From Saturnia japonica (taxonomy: Eukaryota; Arthropoda; Insecta; Lepidoptera; Saturniidae), in assembly GCA_033032175.1 (NCBI GenBank), contig CM065314.1:2728001-2792000 (forward strand): a stretch of DNA of 64,000 nt, read 5' to 3'. The notes beneath the pieces were generated by a model, which saw only the letters and a program-made list of their open reading frames with translations, did not search any database and was not told the DNA's origin. Shown in pieces: positions 1-12,892 of the stretch. Every line of letters begins with the position of its first letter. Within the stretch, counting starts at the first letter, position 1. A program made the translations under genes and the position numbers.

Positions 1-1030
1 AATATTAATTACCAGCAGTGCCGGTTTCACCGCGTCGAATCTTGTTTGTCCCCAATGGACTCCAAAACGGCTGGAACGATTTTGATGAAATTTTCAGAGC
101 GTCTTCTTATTAACCCAGCGGTTGATCCTTTAATGTAATGTTTAGTAACAATCGGATCAATGAACCTATGAACTCTAAAACTGGACAGTAACCCGTCGCC
201 AGGCTTATATGAAGTTTAACACATAGAGAGCTTGTAACATAGAGAGCATATGAGGAGACATAGGATACTCTTTATCTCGGTAACTGACGTAGCTTTACGA
301 CTGCTATTAATTTATTTTATTTACCGATATCCATGCGCACGGATTCGCGGATAGAGGTAGTTATTTATAATAAAAGCAATACATATTTATAACGTTATAT
401 TTATCCTTATTTAAATATAGTATATAAGGAAAATGTACAGGCTTATCCTTTATATTATTTTCCTTTAAAATACTTTACAGTAAAATACAAAAAGCTTTTT
501 TTTTTTAATATTAAAAGTTAGTTCTACTAGGTAGGTAACAGTGTTGGGTGGGTAAGATAGCAAACTAGACTGCTGAGTAGTTTAACTATATGTCTCTCAT
601 ATGGGACGATCGCGCACGAACTTGTACGACTATACACTACGATCGAACGCGACAACAGTAAAGTTTGCCAATCGCCATTTGTTAATAATTTGTATAACTA
701 AAATGACGAATGTTCGATTGTTTAGATCCTGGGTTCTGAACCTGAGGGAGGTTGCCCCTCGGGGGTAAAATCTAAAGGGGGGGGGGGGGTAATAAAGCTT
801 TTTAGGAGGGAAAAATTACAAATCCAAGGCGATGAAACACGCTTTTAAAGAGTTCATCGATTCCCGTCCTCACGAAACTCTCCATTAAAATGGCAAAGGT
901 ACAGCGACAATAGTAGGCATGGACTAATTATTAAATTTATACTTTTCATTTAAAACAAAATGTATATAAAATGACCTTAGATTCTTAGGCATGTAGGTTA
1001 ATAGGTTTTTGGTCAATTTATTATGAATAA
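1..1030. other. AT-rich non-coding DNA
   Basis: No gene is supported here. The first 130 bases contain a common lepidopteran repeat phrase ('ctccaaaacggctgg' followed by 'cgattttgatgaaa'), the usual relic of a LINE or SINE 3' region. A 14-base G-run lies near 777-790 inside otherwise AT-rich sequence. Confidence 0.6.
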
Positions 1031-1032
1031 AA

Positions 1033-1210
1033 ATCTGGGCGTACCGAGCTTTGCTTGGTGTCTTACAATTAAAAAAATAAACACTTATTTATGTAAACTT
1101 GGAATGTAAAACATTATCTAAATACAAAGTTTTTTATCCAAATCGTTGGAGCCGTTTCTGAGAGACCAATTATATATATACAAGAATTGCTCACTTAATA
1201 TAACAAGATT
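1033..1210 (+). repeat. Dispersed repeat, 'tctgggcg' family, copy 1
   Basis: This segment matches 34128-34325 in the same orientation. Shared blocks are the opening 'tctgggcg', a central stretch around 'gtaaaacattat' and 'aaatacaaagtt', 'aaatcgttggagccgttt', and the closing 'caagaattgctcact'. It has no coding capacity. The 'cgttggagccgttt' phrase is typical of lepidopteran retroelement 3' ends. The family identity is not known to me. Confidence 0.7.
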
Positions 1211-2185
1211 AACACTGTTTGTATTTTTAATTTTTATGTGTTGTTATCTTTTCGATCAAATTTTTAAAAAGGGGTGGGCGTGGGGTTTTAAAATGAGTTT
1301 TCTTAACAGATCATAGGGGTAACAATATTGAAAAGCTTAGGAACGGCTGGTTTAGATTCTATATTTTACGAAATATTCTCGCGAATCAGCTGGTTATTTA
1401 TTAATGCGTCGGTATTAATTAGTATTTAGTATTTAGTTGGTAAGTGAGGTATATCTTTTACGTCATCTTCACTTTTTATTACGTAACATTGATTTCAGAT
1501 TTGAGTCAGTCAAAACAATGAAAGAAGCTATTTATCTGTAGAAATATCCAGTTGGGTCAAATAAAACTTTTTTTATTTTTTGAAATAGAAATACTTTTAA
1601 TTAAGAAAAGCAAAGATGCAAACATTAAAAATATTATTTCTATTATCATCATCATATCATTCATTATGATTCCGTGATTCGTTTCCGCACCACTGCAACA
1701 GACAATTATCATAAGTCTTAACAGTGATATGTAAAGGACGAATAAAACTGCTTGGATTATTTTAAAATTATCTACATAGCATTAGTGACTGAATGTAATG
1801 CCTATTAATGGCAAAATTTCAATCCGGTGGTTGAATTTTTATTTCAAAAGAACCTCATTAATCCATTTCGACTATAAAGCAAAAAAGAGAGACTAATTTA
1901 CAATTTTATCAACTTATTTCGTCAGAAAATTTTCTCATTACCTACTCCTCCTCCGATGGGATTTGGAATTAATTATTGCTCAACCAATTAGTGGTCGAAA
2001 TTTATTTAAATAAATCAAGATTAAGCTTCGATGGATTTATTAATAAAGACGCGGGCACACAAAAATTACTTAAACCCCTGTGAAATATGAATGAAATTAT
2101 ATTATATACGATGTTTTTTTTTTTATAGTAGCAAGACAGTGACGAGGCTGCGCCTGACGTAATTTTCACTACAATCCGAAAACAA
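1211..2185. other. Non-coding DNA
   Basis: No open reading frame or recognisable element was seen. The sequence is A/T-rich with scattered poly-T runs. Confidence 0.5.
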
Positions 2186-2189
2186 CGGC

Positions 2190-2520
2190 GACCACCGAGA
2201 AATCTACAATGAATCGACGATCATCGTCGTCATGCTGTCCTGCAATCTCGGCAATTGGATATACATTGGCGGTTTCCGAAACGAGACAATCAACAAGACA
2301 ATTTTAAAAACAGAAAACCAACTTCATTGATTTGGAGGAGTTTCATGGTGTCTTTGAATTCGAAGGTCCAATGCCAATGAAATTAAAATAAAACCATCCT
2401 TTTCAATAAAAAAAGAATCATCTAAATCGGTTCGTAAGCAAAGAAGTTATGGCTGAACATCCATTAAACAAATACATTCGAATTGAGTAGGTAACATCCT
2501 CCTAGTCGGTTGTTTAATAA
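2190..2520 (+). repeat. Two abutting dispersed repeats
   Basis: 2190-2260 holds the 'gaccaccgag..atcgacg..gtcatgc' phrase, also present at 51810-51870 and 58740-58800. From about 2306 comes a copy of the family beginning 'aaccaacttcattgattt' and containing 'caaatcggtt'-type and 'gttatggctgaacatccat' blocks. Other copies of that family lie at about 4236, 24290, 46955 and 63957 (plus strand) and at 50222 and 51128 (minus strand). Both are non-coding and common in Lepidoptera. Confidence 0.7.
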
Positions 2521-3309
2521 AGAGAGTTGCTGTAATAGATTTATCACATGCGCTTTAGTGGTCGTGACCCAGTCGGCTATATATTCCTATTACTCGGCCG
2601 CGTATTTACGTTTCCCTGTGCAATAGGAAGCAGTATTGTCTTGAAATACGCACGCGTTTCTTACGCTACCTCCCTTTCCAAATTCGTTTTCAATTTAAGA
2701 CACGCGTTCTCCAATCGCGTACGGATTTGTAACGCAAACTGTTCTTCCAAACACGTGTCCAAGGCGATGCAGGGAACTTGGCTTACGATTTAATGGTTTG
2801 TTTTTAGTGTTTTCAAACCTAAAATAACTAATTTTGCGAGATGATTGTTCAAACATATAAGTAATAATTTTATTATAAGCTGAATTTTCTAAGTGTGTCT
2901 CTCACCTAATCAAGTACGTCTATAAGCATCCAATTATAAAACTTCTCGGAGGACCACTAATTAGAAATTCCCGATATTTAAACGTACCAAGCAATAATTG
3001 CTTCCGAAATTGAGATAATGAATAGAATACAATGGAGTTTTAATTTAAAAAAAGATTATTTAAGCAATATTGTATTATTGCTCAGAGGTAGCGTGTACGA
3101 AGACCGCGTCGATCGACGTGAGTTGGAACTCTTGCAATGAGCCTGAGCTTTCGGTGAAAGAAGTCATCGTGATGAAACCATAGCATGATGGTAGAAATTT
3201 TTGTAATGCTCGCCTGGCTACATACCACACTCAAGTTGAAAATATGTCGCTAAGCTACTATAAGTGTGTTTCGGCATGTGAACTTTTAAGTCAGGTATCA
3301 GACCTGTCA
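2521..3309. other. Non-coding DNA, possible degraded LINE upstream of 3310
   Basis: An 81-codon open frame at 2548-2793 shows no recognisable domain. The last 200 bases are less AT-rich and could be an eroded body of the R1-like LINE whose 3' end follows, but I could not align them to anything else in the window. Confidence 0.4.
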
Positions 3310-3790
3310 TCATTTTGGACCCGCCACGTCCACCCTCTTCTGCGTCAACTCAAGCCTAGATCCGTTCCCTCGGTGTGGAGCCCTTGAGTCTAGCAACTGC
3401 TCGCACGATACAAATGACACTGTACTTTCAATTACTAGCTACCAACAGACAATATTACACTGCACCACACACAGCACACCACGCAGGTGCATAGATTTTG
3501 TAAGGGACCTTTTTATTGTACTAGTAAGACAAATATTGACAGATCACTAAATACATAATGTACACATGCCTACTCCTTATGTCCTTCCTCCGTGGAATTT
3601 CTATGGATAGGGAATTAGCTAGTTCACGAATTAACTGCATCGAAAGGTTCGGCCACTTTTTGGCATCCTTGAGCACGTTGCCACGCTTTCATGGCTGAGT
3701 GCCTTAAGCGCTTGCCTTCAAGACACAGTGAAGCTGTAAATGCCGTCTGCGGCTCCAAGGCTCTAATAGCTAACAATATAGTCAATTATC
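3310..3790 (+). mobile_element. R1-clade LINE, 3' end fragment
   Basis: The segment aligns along its length with the reverse complement of the LINE inserted at 27468-28081. Shared landmarks in order are 'cacgtccaccctct', 'gatccgttccctcgg', 'gatacaaatgacactgta', 'catagattttgtaaggg' and 'ggctgagtgcc', then 'gtgaagctgtaaa' and a 'ctaatagctaac'-type ending. It is non-coding 3' UTR sequence. The R1-clade assignment is an inference from base composition and from R1 pieces elsewhere in this window. The copy is more diverged than the one at 27.5 kb. Confidence 0.65.
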
Positions 3791-4235
3791 TTTACTTTAC
3801 ATCATTTTGGTCTATATGAAGGGATAAGCATATGAAGGAGAAAAAAAATTGTTAACGAGTTGTGAAACCTGTACAGCATCGCCACACCTATTTCTACCCT
3901 AAAGAATCAGTGTTCGCGCTGTCGTCTTCTGTTTTAAAGGGTGTGGCTAGCAACATACACTGGTATTCGAGACGTTCCATTCCAATCTTCACGAGGTCGC
4001 TTATGAGTGACTGGCTTCATTTAAACACCATTGTTCTTAATGTTGTTTATAAATAATCTCTAGGCTGCAGCATCCGCTTCACACAGGTGGACTGTACGTC
4101 TGTGTGCTACTTTTTCTCTCTATCTATCTATGTAACTCCAAGTTTAAACAGTGAGTTAACAAATGTTTATACTTTCGATAAATATGATCCTGAGAAGAGG
4201 ATTTATCTAAGAAAGCGAAAGAGAACAAGTCAATT
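3791..4235. other. Non-coding DNA
   Basis: No gene supported. A 64-codon open frame at 3862-4056 has no domain signature and no splice or start context that makes it convincing. Confidence 0.5.
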
Positions 4236-4395
4236 TTAACAAAAAATTGAAATGTGGCTACACTTATGGTATCCCCTTCCTAACAAAAAAAGAATCATCC
4301 AAATCGGTTATGAAAAAAGAAGTTATGGCTGAACATCCATAAAAAAGTTATATATACATTCGAATTGATAATCTCCTCCATTTTTTAAAGCTGGT
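4236..4395 (+). repeat. Dispersed repeat, 'gttatggctgaacatcc' family
   Basis: Contains 'aaagaatcatccaaatcgg', 'gttatggctgaacatccat' and 'acattcgaattg', the same ordered blocks as 2400-2500, 24380-24460 and 47100-47165. Non-coding retroelement relic. Confidence 0.75.
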
Positions 4396-7365
4396 TAATA
4401 TTTAGTAAGTCGAATGTTTTTATTGTAATTTCTATTGTATTCAACGGTTTAGATGTGACCCTGAGATTCAATACGCGCGTGAGTTTTATATTAAAGACGC
4501 AACCTGAGATGGTTTCTCTAGATACAGCGAGATATTCGTCCTTTAAAAAAAAAAGTAATAGTTAAAAAACATTGGTTACCAGTAATTTCATTTAAGAACT
4601 GAATAACAAAAGGCTTTTATAAAATTTCTTTTAAACTTTTATGAATAATTTGATTGATGGTTACTATAGCTTAGGCACTAAGATTTTCTTTCTAAAATAA
4701 TAAAAATATATCTTTTCTCTTCGGCTGTCGTCTATTGAGATGGTATTTTAATTTATATTTACAATAAAATTTGATATAAATTTAAATTATTGCTTATTTT
4801 GGCCAAAATTTTGTTGTTGCGTACCTACATAAAGTGGTAGATTTATAGGTTTCTTGGGTCTTATCATACACAGTGAAATGAAATTATTTTGCACTATTTA
4901 TTAATAGTAAATTACATATACAACATGTGTAAAAAGAGGGAATTTCATTCGAGGGACTGAGTTGGATACCGAAAGCAACGAAAGATTCTAGAGTAGAATT
5001 TATTTATTTCTTTCTTTCATTCTTTCATTCCTTCTTTCTTTCTTTATAAGCCGTTTCATTATAGCATTTATAATGACTGTTATCTAACTAAAAGTATCAC
5101 CGCCTAAGAAGTTTTCTCGAACTCAATGGTAAAAAGTAGAGTACATTATCATCAGTTTTACCCTGTAATAGCCCACTGACTGCTGAGCATAGGCCTCGTT
5201 TCTATACTCATCCTAGTTCTGAGGTAATCTCATCTAGGTGTGATCTTAAATAAATATTTACGTTAATTTCTAATTATTGCAGTCTTTTCATTTTCATTTC
5301 TAGTTTATGTTTCTTGTTGGCATTTTTAATAATTTACTCGTCTTTTTTACTTGATTTTGTGTTTTTTTTAGATTTAAAGGGTTTATAGCATAATTATTTC
5401 TTTTACTTTCTTTAGCCAAGAATTTTTACGAAACCGGATTCCTAAAATTTGACCTTGGAATTTCAAACCTGGTGTTAATAGTTGAATAGTGTGATTATTC
5501 GACGAACAAATTAAAATATCGTAGTTGTTTTAAAATTGATGTGTTCTATTTTATTTAAAATAATTTATTTTAATGTTTGGTTAATCCACAAAACTACTAA
5601 CAGAATTTAACCATTTTAAAACAAAGACGGCGCGGCGGCGAGCGATATATGTGTTGCTACGTTTTGCAACATAATATTTTCCAAAAACATATTAGTTTTT
5701 GTATCTACTATACATTTTATGGTTTCTGATAATTTACATATGAAAATAAGAAACGATTAAATAAACTGACAATGAATCTGTGGATCCCTACACTACACAG
5801 CTATATTTTTGTGTTGTTTGTGGTAAAGGATCCAGGACCAATCGGTGTGTTCTGATAGACTCATTTAGGTTTAGCGTGTTGATATCTTGGACCATATCGT
5901 CACTTGACAAAATTATAATTGAATTGGACATTATTCTACACTGTTAATGAACTTTTGAACGTTACACTAATTAATTAAACAAGGGATTGCTTAAAACTCA
6001 TGGAGTTACTTAATTCTCTATTATGTAATCTCAAACCTGCAGTTAAAGAAATACTACGCTAGCGTAATATCAGTGGGCATCGTCTTAGAAATCTCGCACA
6101 AAGCCCCTTCCGTCTAGACTTATGTCATACAGCACGGGTTTCCTGGTTTTTTTAATTAGCCTGTACGGTACCTCTTTTCTGATTAAAGGGTCTTGCTTTA
6201 GGTTTTCGATGATAATAAGTATGTACAAATTTAAAAAAATACCCTGACGTGACATGTACTCCGACGTCATTTTGCATACAGTTTTATAGTTGTGTTGTTT
6301 TAGGTACTCGCAGAGACAAGTTAAAACAATTTTAACTTAAAAAAAAACAATTGTTTTACCTTGTCTCTAGGACTAGGAATGTAATTTATAAAAATATTTA
6401 TTATGCTCAATCATTTTAAGAAAGAAGATACGAAAACAAGTTTATTTAAATGATGTCATCTATCAAAATCTTAGGTGCAATTTGTTTCACTAGATCCTCT
6501 GAAAAAGTTTTTGGAAAGGCACCTGTAAATTGAATATAATTGGGCTCTCCTGGGAATTATGAATGATTTAAAGTAACGAAATGCGTCAAGCTGACTTGGC
6601 GTATCCCCAAGCGAGTATGTTACAGTTTGGGCTAAATACCTCTCTTGCCCGCATACTCCGCACGATTGTTCCATCTAGAGGTGTCCCTTGGCCTATTGTA
6701 GTTCTTTGTTACGTTTGGTTTTCACAGTGAGCACTTTATTTTAGTCACCTAACAAAATTATACTAGTGTCACCAATTACTCTACATTATGACATACAAAT
6801 TTGTGCAAAAGTTTTATTTTAAAATTACTCATCTAGTAGTATACATAGATCATCATCATTGCTAATATTACATGACTATCAAAGTAAAATCCCTTTATAA
6901 AAAAAGTTAAACTCAACTCATTCGCCACTTTAATTTTTAAGTTAAAAATTCTTGTCAAATTTATTTTATTTCGATATTCTTGGAAAAATCACCTAGCAAC
7001 CCCGGTCCGGGATAAATGAAATCAGTGTTCCTTTGTTGTATTCGGAGTGGTGAAAGCGGCTCGGCTAGCCAGCGGCTGCGGGGCCCTAATCGCGTAATGG
7101 ATGGGACACTTCTTTGTTTATTTACAGAGTCGACTTAACTGAGTGCTTCATACTCAGTTGATAAAATATACTAAATGTGTTGTATAGTATGCCGATCTTA
7201 TTTAGTCATTTAGACGGGTATGCCAATGTCACCTCGTGCTTTATAACTAAACGAAAAGGTATTTAGATGACTGTTGAGTAATATGATTTTCTGACAGTTA
7301 TTCTTGTCAAATTGGAATTCTGGCGTCTCATACCATGACGGATCCACGAAGTTGTTACAGTAAAA
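4396..7365. other. Long gene-free stretch with minor repeats
   Basis: No gene was found in about 3 kb. Visible items are a (TTTC)n-type microsatellite at 5008-5046, an RTE-type fragment at about 5148-5230 ('gctgagcataggcctc'), and a short hairpin at 6312-6368 (20-base arms, 19 of 20 pairing, 17-base loop). The short open frames at 6085-6270 and 6471-6674 on the minus strand carry no recognisable domain. Confidence 0.5.
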
Positions 7366-7510
7366 CTATGCCTGTCTGTCTGTTTACTTTTTTACGACTA
7401 AACCACTGAACCGATCGCAAATAAATTTGCCATAAAAGTAGCTTGCTAACTGGGGAAGGACACATTACATAAAACACGCGGACGAAATCGCGAGAAGAAG
7501 CTAGTATTAT
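7366..7510 (+). repeat. LINE/SINE 3'-end relic ('ctgtctgtctgttta')
   Basis: Begins with the 'cctgtctgtctgttta' phrase followed by 'gactaaaccactgaaccgat', a very common lepidopteran repeat end, and closes with 'cacgcggacgaaatcgcg'. Non-coding. Confidence 0.6.
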
Positions 7511-7999
7511 ATATAATACAGTGGCTAGTCTCAAAATATCAAGTACTAAAGTCCTTATGACAGGTTTAATCCAAGTCTATCATGAACACTTTTTTAAATT
7601 TAATTGCGTTTGCAAAAAATGTTTCAGACATTTTCCTTGATAATAGGGAATTTAAAAATAAAAAGAATTAAATATTAATTACGTAATTAAATCTTCGTGT
7701 TTTATTAATTACATATCAAAACTCGATATCAGGACTTTATAAAGCATTACCTACCTTTTTCAATTATCTAAAAACTAAGCCCCTAACAAAACGATCCGTA
7801 CAAAGTTGTTATCCAAAGCAAATCTTTGGTTTGAGTTCCAGACCCTACCACACCCATCTATTTATCTTTTACTTTGGAACGATCTCCAAGTTTGTTTCTA
7901 AGGCCCGTTCAATCGGGTTTGCTTTGTAAAGAATGAAAGGTTTCCAATGGTGTAGGGATTGCCCGTATGAAAGACTACTTAAGAGACATAGGGCAAGTA
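7511..7999. other. Non-coding DNA
   Basis: Nothing recognised. Confidence 0.5.
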
Positions 8000-8375
8000 A
8001 TCATCATTATATTAATACATGAAGCAAAAACTTTATACCCCATTTTAAGCGTATTGCTTGCACGGAAGACTGTGAGATTTGGTATGGTTAAAGTTTATAT
8101 GGAGAAGTGCAAAAAGCTAAAATGTATCAATAATATCTGTTGATATTATTATTATTGATATAACTAATACATATATTAAATTAAGTTAAATAATACTGTG
8201 AATCCTAAATCGACCAGTGCCATTGAACTTAGACCCCACAAAATATTGACATTGTCACTCAATGAAAAGTGACAGCAAATGATTTAATATTTATTATTTA
8301 GGATCATATTGCAAATGATCAAACAGAAAATATTCTATGATTAAAAAGTCGCTGGTCGAATTTCGATCATTGGGC
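8000..8375 (+). repeat. MITE-like dispersed repeat, copy 1 of 3
   Basis: Matches 21660-21925 in reverse orientation and, for its second half, 57297-57405 in forward orientation. Ordered shared blocks are 'taatacatgaagcaaaaac', 'gtattgc', 'agactgtgagattt', 'gccattgaacttagac', 'ttgacattgtcactcaatg' and 'aaaaagtcgctgg'. No coding sequence. The opening 'ttaatacatgaagcaaaaa' is a frequent lepidopteran repeat start. Tail sequence 'aatttcgaccactttgcgac' related to 8350-8385 recurs at 58230-58260. Confidence 0.75.
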
Positions 8376-9535
8376 GACCGCTAATGCTTATAAGTGGGTC
8401 GGATTGCGCTAAGTAAATTTTCAATTATACAGATTACGGATAAACGAGACAGATATAAAGAATGTATATTATGGATCAGTTAATCTGTCTTTTGTTTAAT
8501 AAAATGCTTTTTTTTTAGAATCTATTATATTTTTATGAATTTATATTGAAACTCGATACTGAAATCTGTGTAAGATATGAAATATGCATATCGATAAAGG
8601 TACAGTTATTATTAGAGAATCTATTTATTAAGCCTCTTAAAAGTGATTAACAAATAACGCCCAATTTAAATCAGTGAATCTAGAATCAGTTTGTTCAGGA
8701 TTTTATTATTCAACTTAGATAAGCAACAAGAATATATTTTTTTATATATCTTTTCCTAAGCGGATTAGTTAAATAGGCAATAAAACAGGTTGACTTCTGA
8801 GATTCGGTTTATGGAAAATCCTATCGGCTGCACGACTACTAGGAATTAAAACATGACTTATATGATATACTATAAGGTGTTCTTCGTTCACCTTATGTTT
8901 AATAGCACAGACTAAGTCAGGCTACACTAATTTAAACTTATTATCTTCGAAATAATTTATGAACTGCCTTCACTGAAATTATTAAACAAAGTTGTACAGA
9001 TTTAAGTATTATTTTATATCTGTCGAATACATATCTAGCAGAATTTGAAGAATTTATGCAAAATTAGATTATTTTTATTTCTTTGCTTCTAATAATTTTA
9101 GTAATAGCAAAAATATGCTAAAATTATTATGGAAAGAAAAATAAATTTCTACCCAGTATTACACAGACTTAAGACAATTTTGTTTTAAAATAATACACAG
9201 TCAAAACGCAAAAATTCATTTTTAAAAGGCATAGAAAAAAGGGTCATTGTGTATCAAGTCAGTTTTGAGATTTATAAGTAACACGAGCTTAATATGACAT
9301 GGCCGAAGGAACTGGTTTCCTATTTGCTAAAGAACTAAATAAGGCTAAAGAACACAGAACTTTTAGGAGAAGATAGATAGAGAGAGGTTTTTGTCTGGGA
9401 TTGGTATCGTGCAGTTTAAAAATAATTTAATTATAATACCTGCCTCTATATTGCTTACAAAATATCGAATATATTTGTAAATAGGTTAGAACTAGCAGAT
9501 TAGTCACTGAAAAAACGCAAACCTGTATTGCACAA
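8376..9535. other. Non-coding DNA
   Basis: No open frame or element recognised. Strongly AT-rich. Confidence 0.5.
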
Positions 9536-9630
9536 TACTACGCCGCATGAATATTTTGTGTTACGATGATGTTACTAATTTAGATACATTTTACACACTT
9601 CCGACAAATAAAACCTAAGATAGAAATCAG
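9536..9630 (+). repeat. Dispersed repeat shared with 60494-60585
   Basis: The two segments share 'cgcatgaatat', then a 'tgttac.aatttagat' block, 'tacaca.t.c' and 'aataaa.cc.a.atagaaa' in the same order and orientation, about 75-80 percent identical by eye over about 85 bases. Identity unknown. Confidence 0.6.
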
Positions 9631-10483
9631 TGAAAAAACCCTGTTATATAGTAATCATTACAATTTTGTATATCGCTCGAGTAGAGGCACCAATATTATT
9701 AAAATGCACTTTAATAATATCACTGTAGCTATTTAGGATCTTGCAAACCCTAAGAATAGGTGAACTCGTTCCGAAGACAGTATACATCTGAATGGTAGTC
9801 ATAGTGGTGTGATACAGTGCTGAGAAGGACTGGATATAAGAGACATCGTTTCCTCTTCTTGCCTTCAATTCATATTTACCATTCTACTTTCACACAAGTT
9901 TCGTATAATTTGAAATTAATTATACATACAGATATTAAAAATATAATATACACGAGTTCATACCGTTGTAAATGTAACCAAGTCTTTACAATCGAACAGT
10001 TTATGTTCACTGATTTTCTATACCAAAAAAGAAATGTTTATATTATTACTAAATTGAGATGCTTAATACAAGCAAACGTTGTAAACAGAGGACGTCTTTT
10101 TGTCTATGAATATTTAAACACGATAACAAATCGATACAATAACATTTTAAGTATTCTTGTAGTAATTTGGGCATTGTGTTTAGTGCAAATTACTGGATGA
10201 TTATGAAGCTTTAAAAGTAATAAAATTGATTAATCTCCATAAAGTTGGATATTTAACTTCTGTTTTGTGCTTAATTAGTTAATTTAAAGTATATATAAAT
10301 TGATTCCTCTTAAATGAAAATTAATTCATTGTTTGTTAATAAAAAATCTTGTGTGCAATTTTGTGTAAATGCTGGTTCTGATACGTCCTAATTTTCTTCT
10401 GAATTATATATATAAAATGTCAGTTCAAAATCAGTTTCAATAATTGGACTGTTATAAAAAATATATACCGTTATATAATTATA
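9631..10483. other. Non-coding DNA upstream of the glycosyltransferase locus
   Basis: A 127-codon open frame at 9817-10200 has no domain and a composition matching its AT-rich surroundings, so I do not call it a gene. The 5' end of the glycosyltransferase gene (start codon, promoter) should lie here or at the start of the next feature, but no in-frame ATG could be fixed. Confidence 0.4.
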
Positions 10484-10874
10484 ATCAAAAAACGAATACG
10501 TCAAGCTATATTAACATGCATATTCCTCATCGGAGTTATTGTTTTAATTATCTATTATAAGCCACAAACGACGAGCACCAGTGATGATATATTATGTATC
10601 TTAATAGATACTGATGATTCTTTACCATCAATTGAAAACCCAACCTTTGCTCCAGCAAATAACTCTATATTCTTCCATGAGACTTCATATAAAGTCTGAT
10701 TTAAACTCCCGTCAAGCCTGTGGAGTAAAAGCGGCGGCAAGAGCTCATCCTCGACGTCATATTTATGTTCTCTTTTGTGACCCAGTTTCAAAATTTGTTC
10801 TGAAACGTAGCACTATAGCAGTTTTGGCACTGTTTGACAACATAAAATTTGGAAGAGTGAGCGAGATACACTTG

Positions 10875-12700
10875 GGCGTTCAATACAGACAGCTGTCGTT
10901 CGTGACTCATTGGCGGATCATTTTATAATCGGTTTATCGCTTATCAGCTCAAATTGTGTAAATGAGAGTAAAGTTGTATTTAAGTTAAATAACGATAAAT
11001 TAAAAAATGAATTGAGTCTGATTGATTGGAGCCCTGCATTTGGTTATGGCGACTCGAATGAATTAATGGATTTTATTGTTAACCAGTTTCAGTCTATTTA
11101 TAAAAAATGTACCTATCAAACTAAAATTAATATATTCAAAAAACAGAGATTTAATTATTTAAGTGAGAAATTAATTGAAATGTGTAGTATAAAGCAAAAT
11201 CTATTAAAAATTTTCTTAAACGATACAAGCAATAAACAAAATGAGTTAATTTACAAAAAATATAGAAATAGGACAAATAGGATGATCTGTAAAACTAGAA
11301 ATAATTCAATCAAAAAGGAAATTTGTGATAGTTTTAAGAACCCGAAAAAATGTGGGAAATTATAAATAGACTGATTGGAAGAATTGTTAAAACTATTGAT
11401 GAAGTACTACTTAAATCTTTTAAATTACCAGCAAAAATACTTTCGAATATTTTTGTTAGTGATTTCGATAAAAATGTTAAAAATGTAATGAACACATGTA
11501 GTGAACCGTTACTGAATGAACTTACATACATAAACTCACCAAGCTTGTCTCTAAAACTTAAAAAAGCTAATGAAGAAGTATTACATAAAATTATAAAAAA
11601 TATAGATGACAAAAAAAGTCCAGGATATGATAAAATTAAGGCGAAAGATATAAAATATATCTCACAAAAAGTGACCCCAGTACTCACACATTTAATAAAT
11701 TTATGTATCACTAGATCAATATATCCAGATAGGATTAAGAAAGGACTAATTAGACCAGTTTATAAAAGAGGTAGTTATAATGATACAAATAATTTTAGAC
11801 CTATTACAATTTTGTCATGCATTGATAAAATTTTAGAAAAGTATTTTGGTAGTTTAATAAATAATTTTCTGTCAAGTAATAACATAGTGCATAACAGACA
11901 ATTCGGTTTTCAAAAAAATAAAAGTACGTCACAGTTATTGTCCTTATTTACAGATGAAATAAATGACCATTTAGATAACAGAAAATATATTCTTGTTGTT
12001 ATGGTTGATTTCAGCAAAGCATTTGACACATTAAACCTTAAGACACTGTATAAAAAAATGGAGCAGAATGGTATACAGGGACCGATGTTGGAACTCTTTA
12101 AAAGTTATCACACAAATAGATTTAATTCAGTCACCATAGCTGGTGAACATAGTAGCCAGATACCTACATATCAAGGCACGGCCCAAGGATCTGTCCTGGG
12201 ACCGACAGAATACTTATTATATGTAAACGATATGTGCAATATATTTCAACATGGTTCGGTATTTCAGTTTGCTGATGACACAAGTATAATCGCTGCTCAC
12301 AGTGATTTCAATACGCTACAAGGTATGATTCAGGAAGATTTTGATATGTTGAGTAAGTGGGCTCATGATTTAGGTCTATCCATTAACTACAGTAAAACTA
12401 AGCTAATGTTTATACATTCACCATATAAAAAAATTAACTACCTACCTAAGATTGTCGCTCATGAGCACAACTGCATGCACTTAAACAATACTCATGCACA
12501 TGTTCGTACCTTGACGTAGTGGAAGAGCAAACATATCTTGGGCTTAAAATAGATCATAAATTTAATTGGGGTCCGCATGTTGGCCAGGTATATTGTAAAC
12601 TTAGAGCTGTGCTGTGCTTAGCTGTGTATTATTAGAGTTAAGGATACGTGTAATTTTTTTTGCTATTTTTTGGTAATAAACAGTAATTAAAAAAAAAAAA
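10875..12700 (+). mobile_element. 5'-truncated non-LTR retrotransposon (LINE, jockey/CR1-like group) with poly-A tail
   Basis: It starts in the last part of an apurinic-type endonuclease ('VVRDSLADHFIIG', about 10895) and runs through a reverse transcriptase to a 12-base poly-A at 12689-12700, preceded by AATAAA at 12675. RT motifs in the frame 11350-12519 are 'RPVYKRGS' and 'NNFRPIT', 'FGFQKNKST', 'VMVDFSKAFDTLN', 'GTAQGSVLGP' and 'FADDTSII' with both catalytic aspartates, then 'GLSINYSKTKLMF'. An A6 run at about 11344-11349 splits endonuclease/linker from RT. A second shift near 12505 separates 'YLGLKIDHKFNWG' from the RT. It sits inside the glycosyltransferase coding region. Its flanks 'atacacttg' (10866-10874) and 'atatattta' (12702-12710) agree at 6 of 9 bases with three transitions, possibly a decayed target duplication. 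Exact clade (CR1, Daphne, jockey) not resolved. Confidence 0.88.
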
Positions 12701-12892
12701 TATATATTTAAATGAATACGCAAAGGGAACACCCTTCGAAATACTAGTTAAAAAGGACTCACTGAAAGCTCTTACCTAGTTGAACATACATCGGATATTA
12801 TAAGGTTTCTAACGTTGTTTAAATACAGCGGAATATATTTAGACTTGGATGTTATAATTACAAAGTCTTTGGATGCTTTACCAGAAAACTGG

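Noticed and set aside
6312..6368. Possible microRNA hairpin
   Set aside because: 20-base stem with 17-base loop is short, flanked by A-runs, and has no conservation evidence. A chance or MITE-end hairpin is as likely.
9817..10200. 127-codon open frame
   Set aside because: AT-rich composition (I, Y, N, K), no domain, no supporting splice or poly-A context. Consistent with chance in this sequence.
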